Both the position numbers and the translations under genes were made by a program. This document shows positions 27,463 through 36,010 of a stretch of DNA of 64,000 bases, one piece after another (position 1 is the first letter of the stretch; each line of letters begins with the position of its first letter). The stretch is taken from the NCBI GenBank assembly GCA_942493055.1, contig OW818680.1, positions 2,418,001 through 2,482,000 of the forward strand, written 5' to 3'. Source of the DNA: CAIZQW01 sp942493055 (lineage in GTDB: Bacteria; Verrucomicrobiota; Kiritimatiellia; RFP12; UBA1067). The notes under the pieces are model-generated. The model saw nothing but the letters and a program-made list of their open reading frames with translations, did not search any database and was not told the DNA's origin.

Positions 27463-28859
27463 CAAAAGTTCTCATCAGTTTACGTCAACAACAGCGGGCT
27501 GGGATATTCGATATTAAGTCTGTGGAATTAAAGCAGACCGGCTCGAACGAAAAGTCGGCTGTGACGCTCAGCCCAGCGGCAATGGCGGCGATCAAGTGGA
27601 TATTACATCCAGGGCTGAAACTAAGCCCGCAGGGCGAAAAGTCACCTCTGGACGGCAACATATTCCTGCCCTATTTGAAAGGTATAGCCCCGTCAATCGT
27701 ACGTGAGCTCGGTCATGAAACCATGAACGAGGTGCTTGTAAAAAAAGTTGTTTTCAGATCGCTGTCAGTAGGCGGTGAAGCTCAAGATGTCTATGCGATT
27801 ATTACCCGTCCGTCAGCCACAGGCCGTTACCCCGGCCTCCTGTGGTTGCATGGCGGCCATGGGTGCGCTGATCTTCAGCAAGCCGTGCGGTATGCGAAGG
27901 CTGGATACATCACGATTGCCGTCGACCTCCCAGGTATTGGCTCGCCCACGTTATGTCCGAACTCAACCGGGCCATGGACGAAGAGATGGGGTAAGATGAC
28001 GTGGACAGGCATGCCTGATCCGACAGCCGACGAGACCTTTGATGCCGTGGTTGCTGCGCTTCAGGCGTTTGATTTACTCGCGGCGCAACCCGATGTGATC
28101 AAAGATCGAATGGGCATTAGCGGAATTTCGATGGGCGGGTATACGACGACGATGATTAGCGGGCTGCTGGGCAAACGCGTGCGTGCGGCTTACTCGAAAT
28201 ATGGTTGCGGTTTCTATGAGATCGGCAGCACGTGGACAAAAACGCTTGCCGATATGTCCGACGATCAACGCGAAGCATGGCTAACCCATTTTGATGCTGG
28301 CCACCGCGCCGCGAATATCCAAGCACCCTACTTTATTGCGGCTGCAGCCAGCGACCACTTCTTCTGGCCGCCTGCGGTGAATGCCACCCTCTCGGCCATC
28401 CCCGGAATTAAGAATCACGTTTATGCGCCAGCAAACCATCGGTTGACCGGGATTCCTAATGATGCTATTCTGGATCTCCTTTATTTGGGGCATTGGTTAA
28501 AAGGCGAAGGCCCCGCTTTCCCGACCGTGAAGATTGAAAGCTGTAAACCGCTGGCTGACGGCGGCAAAGGTGTGTGTTTTTCAGTGCACTCAGCACTGCC
28601 GATACAGACGGCCACGCTCTATGTCACGGCGGGCGGCGAGAGCTGGGAAAGCAGCACATGGGAGCCCATCGCGGCACAGTCAACGGGTGAGAATCGGTTT
28701 AATGTTATGATTCCGGCGGACAAGGTCAACACGCGGGGAGCCTGGTTCGTGAATGTCTCTGATGCGAGGCCTGCGACCGCCGGAAGCTTGGTGTATGGCA
28801 TGGCTGCCATTGGCACCAGCGCAACCTTGCGCCCCTTGGGCGTAAACTTGGAGAAATAA
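27459..28859 (+). CDS. Alpha/beta hydrolase (acetyl xylan esterase-like), catalytic half of a split gene
   Basis: The annotated frame opens with GTG 27459, which overlaps the upstream TGA, but the first 20 or so codons are the out-of-frame end of the upstream domain. The catalytic core is intact: LLWLHGGHG, the nucleophile elbow GISMGG (Ser224), an acid in AASDHFFWP and a His in PANHRL. A C-terminal beta-sandwich follows (about 350-466). It is a paralogue of the hydrolase at 9972-11840. Without the upstream fragment it has no signal peptide, so as written it would stay in the cytoplasm. The probable original role was secreted polysaccharide or xylan deacetylation. Confidence 0.72.
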   Translation: MTKVLISLRQQQRAGIFDIKSVELKQTGSNEKSAVTLSPAAMAAIKWILHPGLKLSPQGEKSPLDGNIFLPYLKGIAPSIVRELGHETMNEVLVKKVVFRSLSVGGEAQDVYAIITRPSATGRYPGLLWLHGGHGCADLQQAVRYAKAGYITIAVDLPGIGSPTLCPNSTGPWTKRWGKMTWTGMPDPTADETFDAVVAALQAFDLLAAQPDVIKDRMGISGISMGGYTTTMISGLLGKRVRAAYSKYGCGFYEIGSTWTKTLADMSDDQREAWLTHFDAGHRAANIQAPYFIAAAASDHFFWPPAVNATLSAIPGIKNHVYAPANHRLTGIPNDAILDLLYLGHWLKGEGPAFPTVKIESCKPLADGGKGVCFSVHSALPIQTATLYVTAGGESWESSTWEPIAAQSTGENRFNVMIPADKVNTRGAWFVNVSDARPATAGSLVYGMAAIGTSATLRPLGVNLEK

Positions 28860-28861
28860 AA

Positions 28862-30985
28862 ATGATAGCAACAAAAATTCCACACTGTCTATTACTGGCC
28901 TTCTGCGCCACCGGCTTGATGTCTGGAGCAGCGCAAGTCGATACCGCGGTTGCGCCGAAACCCGTAGCTTGCTGGAGCTTCGACGAAGCGGAGGGCAAGC
29001 TCACGCGCGAAGGGCAAAGCCAGCGTGAAAATCTGCTCGCCGGACAGTTCCGCCGACTCGCTGGAGTCCGCGGCAAGGGACTCAAATGCGACGGCTTCTC
29101 CACCCGCCTCGTCATTCCCAAAGAGCAGGCGCCCCACCTCTCCGGCCCGCTGAGCATCCAGGCGTGGTTCGCTCCGCAGGCCTATCCATGGGCCTGGTGC
29201 GCCATCGCAGCTCAGCGCTCAGATCAACCCGCAGGTTACGCGCTCCGCATCGATGCCGAAGGCCATTTCGGACTCATGCTCGCCGTGGACAACAAATGGT
29301 ATGCGTGCCAATCCCAAGCCAAGCTGCCGCTCATGCAGTGGTCCCACCTCGCAGCCACCTTCGACCCCGCCAGCGGCATCACCCTCTACCTCAATGGAAA
29401 AAACGCCGGGCAGCTCGCGCTTACGGGTTCTTTCACGCCCGCCAACACCAACCTCTGGATCGCCCGCAACGATCAAAAAGAACCCTGCGCCTTCGAGGAC
29501 AAAAAAATTCCGGTTCATTGTTCGCTTGATGGCATCCTCGATGAAGTCACCTTCCACGACCGTTGCCTCAGCCCTGAGGAAATCGCCCGCTCCTTCACCG
29601 CCGTTCAACCCGCCTCTCCTCCTGACCTCACACCTCGCAGACTCCCCTCCGGCCCCGCTCAGGCCAACACCTTCGGCGCGTTCTACACGCCCCTGAAATA
29701 TTGCGACGAGTGGGATGCCCAGTGGCGCGGCGAAGGGCCCGACGTGGTGGTCACCTTCGACCGGTTCGCGTGCCGCCTCGTCTGCTGGCGAGGCACATCC
29801 TATGCGCCCTGTTTTGTCACGGAGAAAGGCCACTGGATGAGCAATGAATTCGTCGAGCGGGCCCACGTCACCGGCATGGGCTGCTGCGAGTCGATGTCCG
29901 ACAAACAGGCCCGTTTCTCGCATGTCAAAATTCTTGAAAACAGCGATGCCCGCACCGTCCTCTTCTGGCGCAACGCACCTGTGGGTGTGAACTACCAACT
30001 GCCTTTCGAGGACCCTGAAACAAGCTGGGGCGACTGGTCTGAAGAGACCTACACCATCTATCCCGATGGCGTCGCCGTTCGCAAGGTGGTACTCTGGAGC
30101 AGCAATCTCACTGCGTGGCATGAGTGGTGCCAGTCCCTCCAGATCCTCCATCCCGGCCAGCGTCCCGAAGACCTGCTGGACCCCCGCCGCGTCATGTCCG
30201 TCGCCAACATGGCCGGCCAAAGCCAAACCTACGGCTGGGAAGCAGGATCACGCAGCCAGACCCTGCCAGCACTGGACCAGGCCAACATCCAGGTCACCTA
30301 CTTGAACTCCGTCTTCAATCCGTTTCTGGTGCTCGATGACCGCGATGGCATCAATGATCGCGGCGGACGCGGCCCCGCCATCCTGCGCCACGGCGGCGCC
30401 TGGTCCCAGTACTCCACCTTCCCCTGGCGCAACCACTGGCCTGTCAATCAAGTCCAGATCATCGGACGCTATGCTGTCGCCCCGGATCACGTCTCCCAAA
30501 CCTATACCGCCACCCAATACAGCGCCCCCTACGCCCAAACCGAGAACTCCCTCACCAAGATCATGCTCTGCGGCTTCACCGATAAAAATGCCGGAGATCT
30601 GCTGCCACTCGCCAAATCGTGGTTGCGCCCGCCCGTGCTGCGCCTCCGGGGCGAGGCGTTCCAAAGCAACGGCTACGATCAGACCCAGCGGGCCTATCTC
30701 CTCGCACGGCAACCAGCCACCCCCCCTGCCCCGCTGGAGTTTGAGCTGGAGGCCAGCCCTGCGTCGCCGCTCGACCACCTCTGCCTGGTGGTCTCCAATT
30801 GGGGCGTAGCAGAAGTTCAACTGACAATCGACGGACAGCCCTTGGCTCGCGGAAAAACGTTCCGTTTCGGACATCGAACATCCCTTGAAGGTAATGATTT
30901 GATCGTCTGGATTGAACGCAAGAGCGATAAGAAGATCCGCCTCACCCTCGCGCCGTCAGGCAAGGGCATCACCACCGAACATTAA
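28862..30985 (+). CDS. Secreted LamG-domain protein with uncharacterised C-terminal domain
   Basis: ATG 28862 has GGAG about 10 bp upstream, inside the end of the preceding gene. A signal peptide (about 1-24) is followed by a LamG/concanavalin-like domain at about 33-245 (ACWSFDEAEG, WSHLAATFDPASGITLYLNG, GILDEVTFHDRCLSPEEI), typical of PVC secreted proteins. Residues about 260-705 form a large beta-rich domain that I do not recognise. It contains FDRFACRLVCWRGTSYAP, MGCCESMSDKQARFS and WGDWSEETYTIYPDG, and its conserved-looking Trp and acidic residues would suit a lyase or hydrolase cleft. The function is unknown. The context suggests a polysaccharide-active enzyme. Confidence 0.75.
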   Translation: MIATKIPHCLLLAFCATGLMSGAAQVDTAVAPKPVACWSFDEAEGKLTREGQSQRENLLAGQFRRLAGVRGKGLKCDGFSTRLVIPKEQAPHLSGPLSIQAWFAPQAYPWAWCAIAAQRSDQPAGYALRIDAEGHFGLMLAVDNKWYACQSQAKLPLMQWSHLAATFDPASGITLYLNGKNAGQLALTGSFTPANTNLWIARNDQKEPCAFEDKKIPVHCSLDGILDEVTFHDRCLSPEEIARSFTAVQPASPPDLTPRRLPSGPAQANTFGAFYTPLKYCDEWDAQWRGEGPDVVVTFDRFACRLVCWRGTSYAPCFVTEKGHWMSNEFVERAHVTGMGCCESMSDKQARFSHVKILENSDARTVLFWRNAPVGVNYQLPFEDPETSWGDWSEETYTIYPDGVAVRKVVLWSSNLTAWHEWCQSLQILHPGQRPEDLLDPRRVMSVANMAGQSQTYGWEAGSRSQTLPALDQANIQVTYLNSVFNPFLVLDDRDGINDRGGRGPAILRHGGAWSQYSTFPWRNHWPVNQVQIIGRYAVAPDHVSQTYTATQYSAPYAQTENSLTKIMLCGFTDKNAGDLLPLAKSWLRPPVLRLRGEAFQSNGYDQTQRAYLLARQPATPPAPLEFELEASPASPLDHLCLVVSNWGVAEVQLTIDGQPLARGKTFRFGHRTSLEGNDLIVWIERKSDKKIRLTLAPSGKGITTEH

Positions 30986-31012
30986 GCATCTAACGCATAC
31001 CCATCCAATTCA

Positions 31013-34000
31013 ATGAAACAACCATTCTTCACAATACTCCCGCTGACTCTGGCGATGATCACGAGCAGCACGTCCATGGCGTGCTGGGGTGGCACAGATA
31101 AATCGGGCGCGATGACCACTCCTGCGGTTGCCGCCAAGCCCCTGTTGGTCAACGGCGCTTTTAACGAACGGACAGCGAACGGAGCCCCGCTGGGGTGGCG
31201 TCTCTCGCCTGGCGTCACCGTGGAAACCGAAGGTGGCCATTCCGTGCTGGTGCTGCGAAGCACCGCACCGGGAGGCGCCTCTGCCGGGCAGGATCTGCCT
31301 TGCGACCCCGCGTGGGGCGTCTTGCGTTTCCGCTACCGCGTGTCAGTGCCGATGATCGTGCCGGGCAAAGAAGGGTGGCACGACGCACGCCTCGCGCTGA
31401 CGTTCAAGAATGCGTCCGGCAAGGCGCTTTCACAGCGCGCAGCTGGCGCTTGGTCAAAGCCTACAGCAGGTTGGCTTGCTGTCGATCAACTCGAGGAGGT
31501 TCCCGAGGGCACAGCGCACGTCTCGGTCGCGCCCGCGATCTTCGCCGCCACGGGTGAACTGCGCATCGTCGATCTGAAGGTTGAAGTGGCTGCCCGACGC
31601 GGCCAAGGCATCGATGCGCCGATCCCTGCTGGTGGCTTGCAATGGGGAGCAGAGCCAATCGAGAAACAGAGTTCACAGCGCGACGTAATCTGCCTCAACG
31701 GGCTGTGGCGCTTCATGCCCGCACTCGGTCCCGCAGCTAGCGTCCCGCTGAAAACGGGATGGGGCTTGCTGCGTGTGCCGGGAAGTTGGCGTCATGGCCC
31801 TCTGCCAGCACCGGTACGCGGCACTGGCCCCTGCTGGCAAGGCTTTAACAACGAGACACCGGCCGCCTGGTATGAACGGACACTGTCGATTCCCGTAACA
31901 TGGGCGGGCCGGGCGGTCATTCTGGACATGAGGCGCGTGAGCACCGACGCGGTCGTGTTTATCGATGGACGCGAGGTCGGCAAGGTCTCCTGGCCGGGCG
32001 GAGAAGTGAATCTGAGCGCAGCCGTAAAGCCAGGCCAGACGCACAGCCTGCGCGTCAAAGTAGTCGCAGTCGCCGACCAAGCAGAGGTCACACGTTTCAT
32101 GGGTACAGGCGAAGGACAGCTCCTCAAAGAGAAGATGACGCTGGCCACGCGCGGCATCGTCGGCGACGTGCTGCTGCTCAGCCGTCCGAGCGGCGCGTAT
32201 CTGACCGGTTGCGCCATACAAACCAAAGTTAAAGCGCCTTCTATCAGCGAAAAAACACCTGCGCGGGGTGACACCTTTAAGGTCGTTGCAGAGTACACGG
32301 GCTTGCCGACGACCACTGAAGTGACAATGACGGCTATCGTGCGTCATGCCTCAACCGGCGCCGAAGCCCGGCGATTCACGGCCAACATGCAGGCAACCGC
32401 AGGGGACGGCAGCGTCAGCGCATCTTGGAAATGGCCAGACCCGATGCTTTGGGACATTCAGAAACCCAACCTCTACACGCTTGAACTCGCCCTGCAAGGC
32501 ACGGGAATTCATGACGCCCTGCGTGAAACATTTGGCTTCCGGGAATTCAGCGTCGAGGGCAAACGTTTTCTGCTGAACGGCGCAGAAGTCCGGTTACGCC
32601 CGGCACCCGTCCATGCTGAAGGCTCCATTGGCGGTGTGTCCGAACTTATCGGGGACGCGCTGGACGGCTTGCGCTGGGCGGGCTTCAACACCCATGAACT
32701 GTGGCCATGGAATCGCGATGAGCGTGGCACCTGGGAGTTTGACGACCTCTGGTGTCAGGAAGCTGATCGGCGCGGTTTCTTGCTGATCGTGCCGGCGCTC
32801 GACTATCCGTCCGGGCTTTCGGACGCATGGAACAATCGCACCACCGGACCCGCGTGGGCGAAGCGAATGGCCCCGCTTCTGAAAAGGCTCCGCAATCATC
32901 CCTCCGCCGTGATGTGGGTCACAGGCACAAACCGCTTTGGACATGGACAGGACCAGAACCCGGACGCGATCGGCAGCAGCACGCGCGGCTGGCTGAAGCA
33001 TGACGGTTGGCGCTACAATGCCGAAGGCGGACGCAAGGCGATCCAGTGGATCAAGGCGATCGATCCGACCCGACCCGTCTTCATGCACGCAGGCGGGCCA
33101 GTCGGGGATATCTACACCTCTAACAACTACCTTTGCCTAAATCCTTTGCAGGAGCGCGAGGAGTGGCTTTCACGATGGGCAGCGGATGGCGATATGCCCG
33201 TGATGATGGTGGAGTTTGGCACGCCGCTCTTCACCTCCTTCCACCGCGGTCGGCGCGGCTATGCTCAGGCCGCCGCCAGCGAACCGCTCTATACCGAGTT
33301 CTGCGCGATTTATCAGGGTGCGGCGGCTTACCGCCTAGAAAGTCCGAGCTATCGTGAGACGCTGGCCTCCACGTTTGTTTCCAACATGCTCTGGTCAACG
33401 TGGCACAGTGTTGACGTGCCGAGCATCCATGAAGGCTTCAATCAGCTTCAGGCCCTCTACCAACAGAACACCTGGCGGGCCTGGCGTACGTGGGGCATCA
33501 CCGGCGGCATGCTGCCCTGGAGCAACGGACATGGGTGGCTACGCCATGAAGGCAGCAGTAGTGCTCCCTCCCGTCCGGCGGTTGACGCATTGCAACCCTT
33601 TAAGCCCGGCCAACGCGGAGCTTGGAAATCTGAAGCACCGCGCGGACTGACGCGCTACTTCCAGCCTGAAGGGATGCCGACAACCGTCGCGGGCAAGGCA
33701 CTGATTGCCGCCAACCAAGACACGCTCGCCTGGATCGCGGGAGCGCCTGACTTCGTTGACAAGAGCCATCACTTCCGCGCAGGTACGTCCCTTAGAAAAC
33801 AAGCCGCGCTCATCAATGACGCACGCGAGCCCGCCCAGTGGGAACTGGCATGGCAGGCCGAGGTGGACGGTGTGCAAATCGCAGAGGGCACAGCGCGTGG
33901 CACGCTGAATCCGGTGAGTTCCGCTTTTGTCCCCATCTCGGTCTCGCTGCCGTCCCGTCTGAAGCGCGACCGGGTGCCTGGGCTGTTGCGTCTCACCTGT

Positions 34001-35917
34001 ACCATCGGACGCATGACACACACCGATCATTTTGTGTTCACGACGTTCGCTTCCACGCCTGTTCCAGCCGCGTCAAACACCATCGCCCTGCTCGATCCGG
34101 TCGGCGACACGGCTGCGCTGCTACGCGGGCTGGGGCTCGCTGCAACAGTCTGGGACGGCAAACCGACCGCCAAATTGGTCGTGCTCGGTCGAAACGCCTG
34201 TGCAAAAGGAGGGGTTGATCCGTCACTCCTTGCGCCTCATCTCGCCAGAGGGGGCCGTGTGCTGATGATGTCGCAGGATCCAGCCTGGCTGCGCGACCGG
34301 CTCGGCTTGCGTGTCGCCAGACCCCTGGCGCGACGCGCCTTCCCCGTCATCCCAGACCATCCGGCCCTGGCCGGACTGGACGCTGAAGCATTCCGAGATT
34401 GGGCAGGCGAGAGCCGTTTGGTGTCACCCATCGACGCGCCGAACGATACGGCGAACACGCCCTCCCACGGCTGGCGCTGGGGCGCGCATCATGTTGTCTG
34501 CAGTGCACCGATCGAGATACCGCATCGCGCCGGCTGGCGGCCCATTCTCGCGTGCGAGTTCGACGGGGCCTATACCCCGCTGACTGAATTATCGCTCGGC
34601 GGTGGCGTGGTCACGCTCTGCACGCTCGACGTGGAAGACCATGCCGCAGCCGATCCGGCAGCAGAGCGCATAGCCCGTGCCGTAATCGCCGCCGCTGCGT
34701 CAGCCCGGCCCGAAGCGCGTGCGATCACCACCTACCTTGGCAGCGATGCAGGGGCGGTTCGGCTGGACGAATGTGGCATCGCATGGCAACGTACTGACGC
34801 GCGGCTGTGGCCGGCCAAAGGCTTGGACAGACTGAAGACTGCCAACACCCTGCCCTGGCTGGGCGTTGCAGTGATCGGCCCGGAGGCCGCTGTTACAGAT
34901 GCGGAACTGGATGCTTTCCTGCGACGTGGCGGCCACGCGCTGATCCTGCCGCGCACCACAGCCGAAGCGCCGCTGGGTGTACGCCTGAAGCGTGTGCCGC
35001 GTCATGCCGGGTCGCTCGACGTGCCGCCGTGGCCCAGCTGTCGCGGCCTGTGGCCGGGAGAACTGCGGCGGAGGACAGACGGCGAGGCGTGGGTCATTGC
35101 CAGCGGCGCAGATGCGATTGGCGCAGATGGATTGCTGGCGGAGGTACGACGCGGTAAAGGCGTGGCTGTTTATTGCCAGTTCGACACGGCGGCGTTCGCT
35201 GCTGATCGTCTGACGTACAATCGGTATACCCGCTGGCGCTGGACGCGCCTCTTGAGCCAGCTTGCGTCGAATCTAGGCGGCGTATGTATGGGTGACAGCC
35301 GTCTCATCCTGCCTACCGGCACGCCGGCAGCCCTCGCGCTGAGCGGAACGTGGAAGGCCCGACTCACAATGCCGCTGCCACAAACCCGCGTGCAAGACCC
35401 CCATCCCGCAGACAAGGGACCCAGCCCTGCCGCCCTCGCCCTGATCGCCCGCGATGCTGACGAAACCGGCATGCAAGAAGTCCCTGTCTCGAGGCAGTGG
35501 AGAGACTATGGCGGCGCGTGGGCGAAAGCCGATGGAGAAGCCCTCTTCCGTCGCACCATCGAAATCCCCGCAGCATGGGCTGGCAAAGATTTAAGCCTCT
35601 CCCTCGGCATCGTGGAAGATTTCGATACCGCCTATTTCGACGGCATCGTTGTCGGCAACACCACGAGCGCCAATCCCAAAATCTGGACAAGCGGGCGCCT
35701 CTATACAGTACCCGGCCGCCTCGTCACAGCGGGCCGGCACGTCCTCGCGGTTCGCATCTTTGACCATTTCAACGGCGGAGGTCTCACCGGCAAGTCCAAC
35801 GAACTCTGGCTTGCACCCAAGCAAAAACCAGCCTCCGCCCATGCGTCGCTTTATCACGCGGACCTCCTCATTGACTTCCCGCAGGGGGATGACCCGTATC
35901 GCTATTACCGCTGGTAA
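31013..35917 (+). CDS. Very large secreted GH2-like protein, acid/base motif altered
   Basis: The protein has 1634 residues with an N-terminal signal (about 1-24). A CBM-like sandwich (about 42-195) precedes a GH2 jelly roll (about 225-400), an Ig-like linker (about 410-520) and a TIM barrel (about 525-830). At the expected acid/base position the text reads MWVTGTNRFG, so the usual Asn-Glu is Thr639-Asn640. The nucleophile-like Glu734 (MVEFGTPL) remains. Residues about 1020-1450 contain Rossmann or amidotransferase-like folds, and the end carries a second GH2-like jelly roll (RRTIEIPAAWAGKDL). It may be inactive, use another proton donor, or act as a binding protein. The next gene follows after 93 bp. 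Confidence 0.78.
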   Translation: MKQPFFTILPLTLAMITSSTSMACWGGTDKSGAMTTPAVAAKPLLVNGAFNERTANGAPLGWRLSPGVTVETEGGHSVLVLRSTAPGGASAGQDLPCDPAWGVLRFRYRVSVPMIVPGKEGWHDARLALTFKNASGKALSQRAAGAWSKPTAGWLAVDQLEEVPEGTAHVSVAPAIFAATGELRIVDLKVEVAARRGQGIDAPIPAGGLQWGAEPIEKQSSQRDVICLNGLWRFMPALGPAASVPLKTGWGLLRVPGSWRHGPLPAPVRGTGPCWQGFNNETPAAWYERTLSIPVTWAGRAVILDMRRVSTDAVVFIDGREVGKVSWPGGEVNLSAAVKPGQTHSLRVKVVAVADQAEVTRFMGTGEGQLLKEKMTLATRGIVGDVLLLSRPSGAYLTGCAIQTKVKAPSISEKTPARGDTFKVVAEYTGLPTTTEVTMTAIVRHASTGAEARRFTANMQATAGDGSVSASWKWPDPMLWDIQKPNLYTLELALQGTGIHDALRETFGFREFSVEGKRFLLNGAEVRLRPAPVHAEGSIGGVSELIGDALDGLRWAGFNTHELWPWNRDERGTWEFDDLWCQEADRRGFLLIVPALDYPSGLSDAWNNRTTGPAWAKRMAPLLKRLRNHPSAVMWVTGTNRFGHGQDQNPDAIGSSTRGWLKHDGWRYNAEGGRKAIQWIKAIDPTRPVFMHAGGPVGDIYTSNNYLCLNPLQEREEWLSRWAADGDMPVMMVEFGTPLFTSFHRGRRGYAQAAASEPLYTEFCAIYQGAAAYRLESPSYRETLASTFVSNMLWSTWHSVDVPSIHEGFNQLQALYQQNTWRAWRTWGITGGMLPWSNGHGWLRHEGSSSAPSRPAVDALQPFKPGQRGAWKSEAPRGLTRYFQPEGMPTTVAGKALIAANQDTLAWIAGAPDFVDKSHHFRAGTSLRKQAALINDAREPAQWELAWQAEVDGVQIAEGTARGTLNPVSSAFVPISVSLPSRLKRDRVPGLLRLTCTIGRMTHTDHFVFTTFASTPVPAASNTIALLDPVGDTAALLRGLGLAATVWDGKPTAKLVVLGRNACAKGGVDPSLLAPHLARGGRVLMMSQDPAWLRDRLGLRVARPLARRAFPVIPDHPALAGLDAEAFRDWAGESRLVSPIDAPNDTANTPSHGWRWGAHHVVCSAPIEIPHRAGWRPILACEFDGAYTPLTELSLGGGVVTLCTLDVEDHAAADPAAERIARAVIAAAASARPEARAITTYLGSDAGAVRLDECGIAWQRTDARLWPAKGLDRLKTANTLPWLGVAVIGPEAAVTDAELDAFLRRGGHALILPRTTAEAPLGVRLKRVPRHAGSLDVPPWPSCRGLWPGELRRRTDGEAWVIASGADAIGADGLLAEVRRGKGVAVYCQFDTAAFAADRLTYNRYTRWRWTRLLSQLASNLGGVCMGDSRLILPTGTPAALALSGTWKARLTMPLPQTRVQDPHPADKGPSPAALALIARDADETGMQEVPVSRQWRDYGGAWAKADGEALFRRTIEIPAAWAGKDLSLSLGIVEDFDTAYFDGIVVGNTTSANPKIWTSGRLYTVPGRLVTAGRHVLAVRIFDHFNGGGLTGKSNELWLAPKQKPASAHASLYHADLLIDFPQGDDPYRYYRW

Positions 35918-35942
35918 CCTATTTTTCATTTCGGATATGTGC

Positions 35943-35948
35943 TATGAT
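35943..35948 (+). promoter_or_regulatory. Possible -10 element ahead of the beta-helix lipoprotein gene
   Basis: TATGAT lies 62 bp upstream of ATG 36011 in one of the larger gaps (93 bp) of the + strand run. No convincing -35 hexamer is seen at the usual spacing, so this is only a candidate for an internal promoter. Confidence 0.2.
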
Positions 35949-36010
35949 AACGGGTTACTACGTATGCCCGAGTTAAGACAGACAGAGTATAAGAAAAAGG
36001 AGATCATGAG

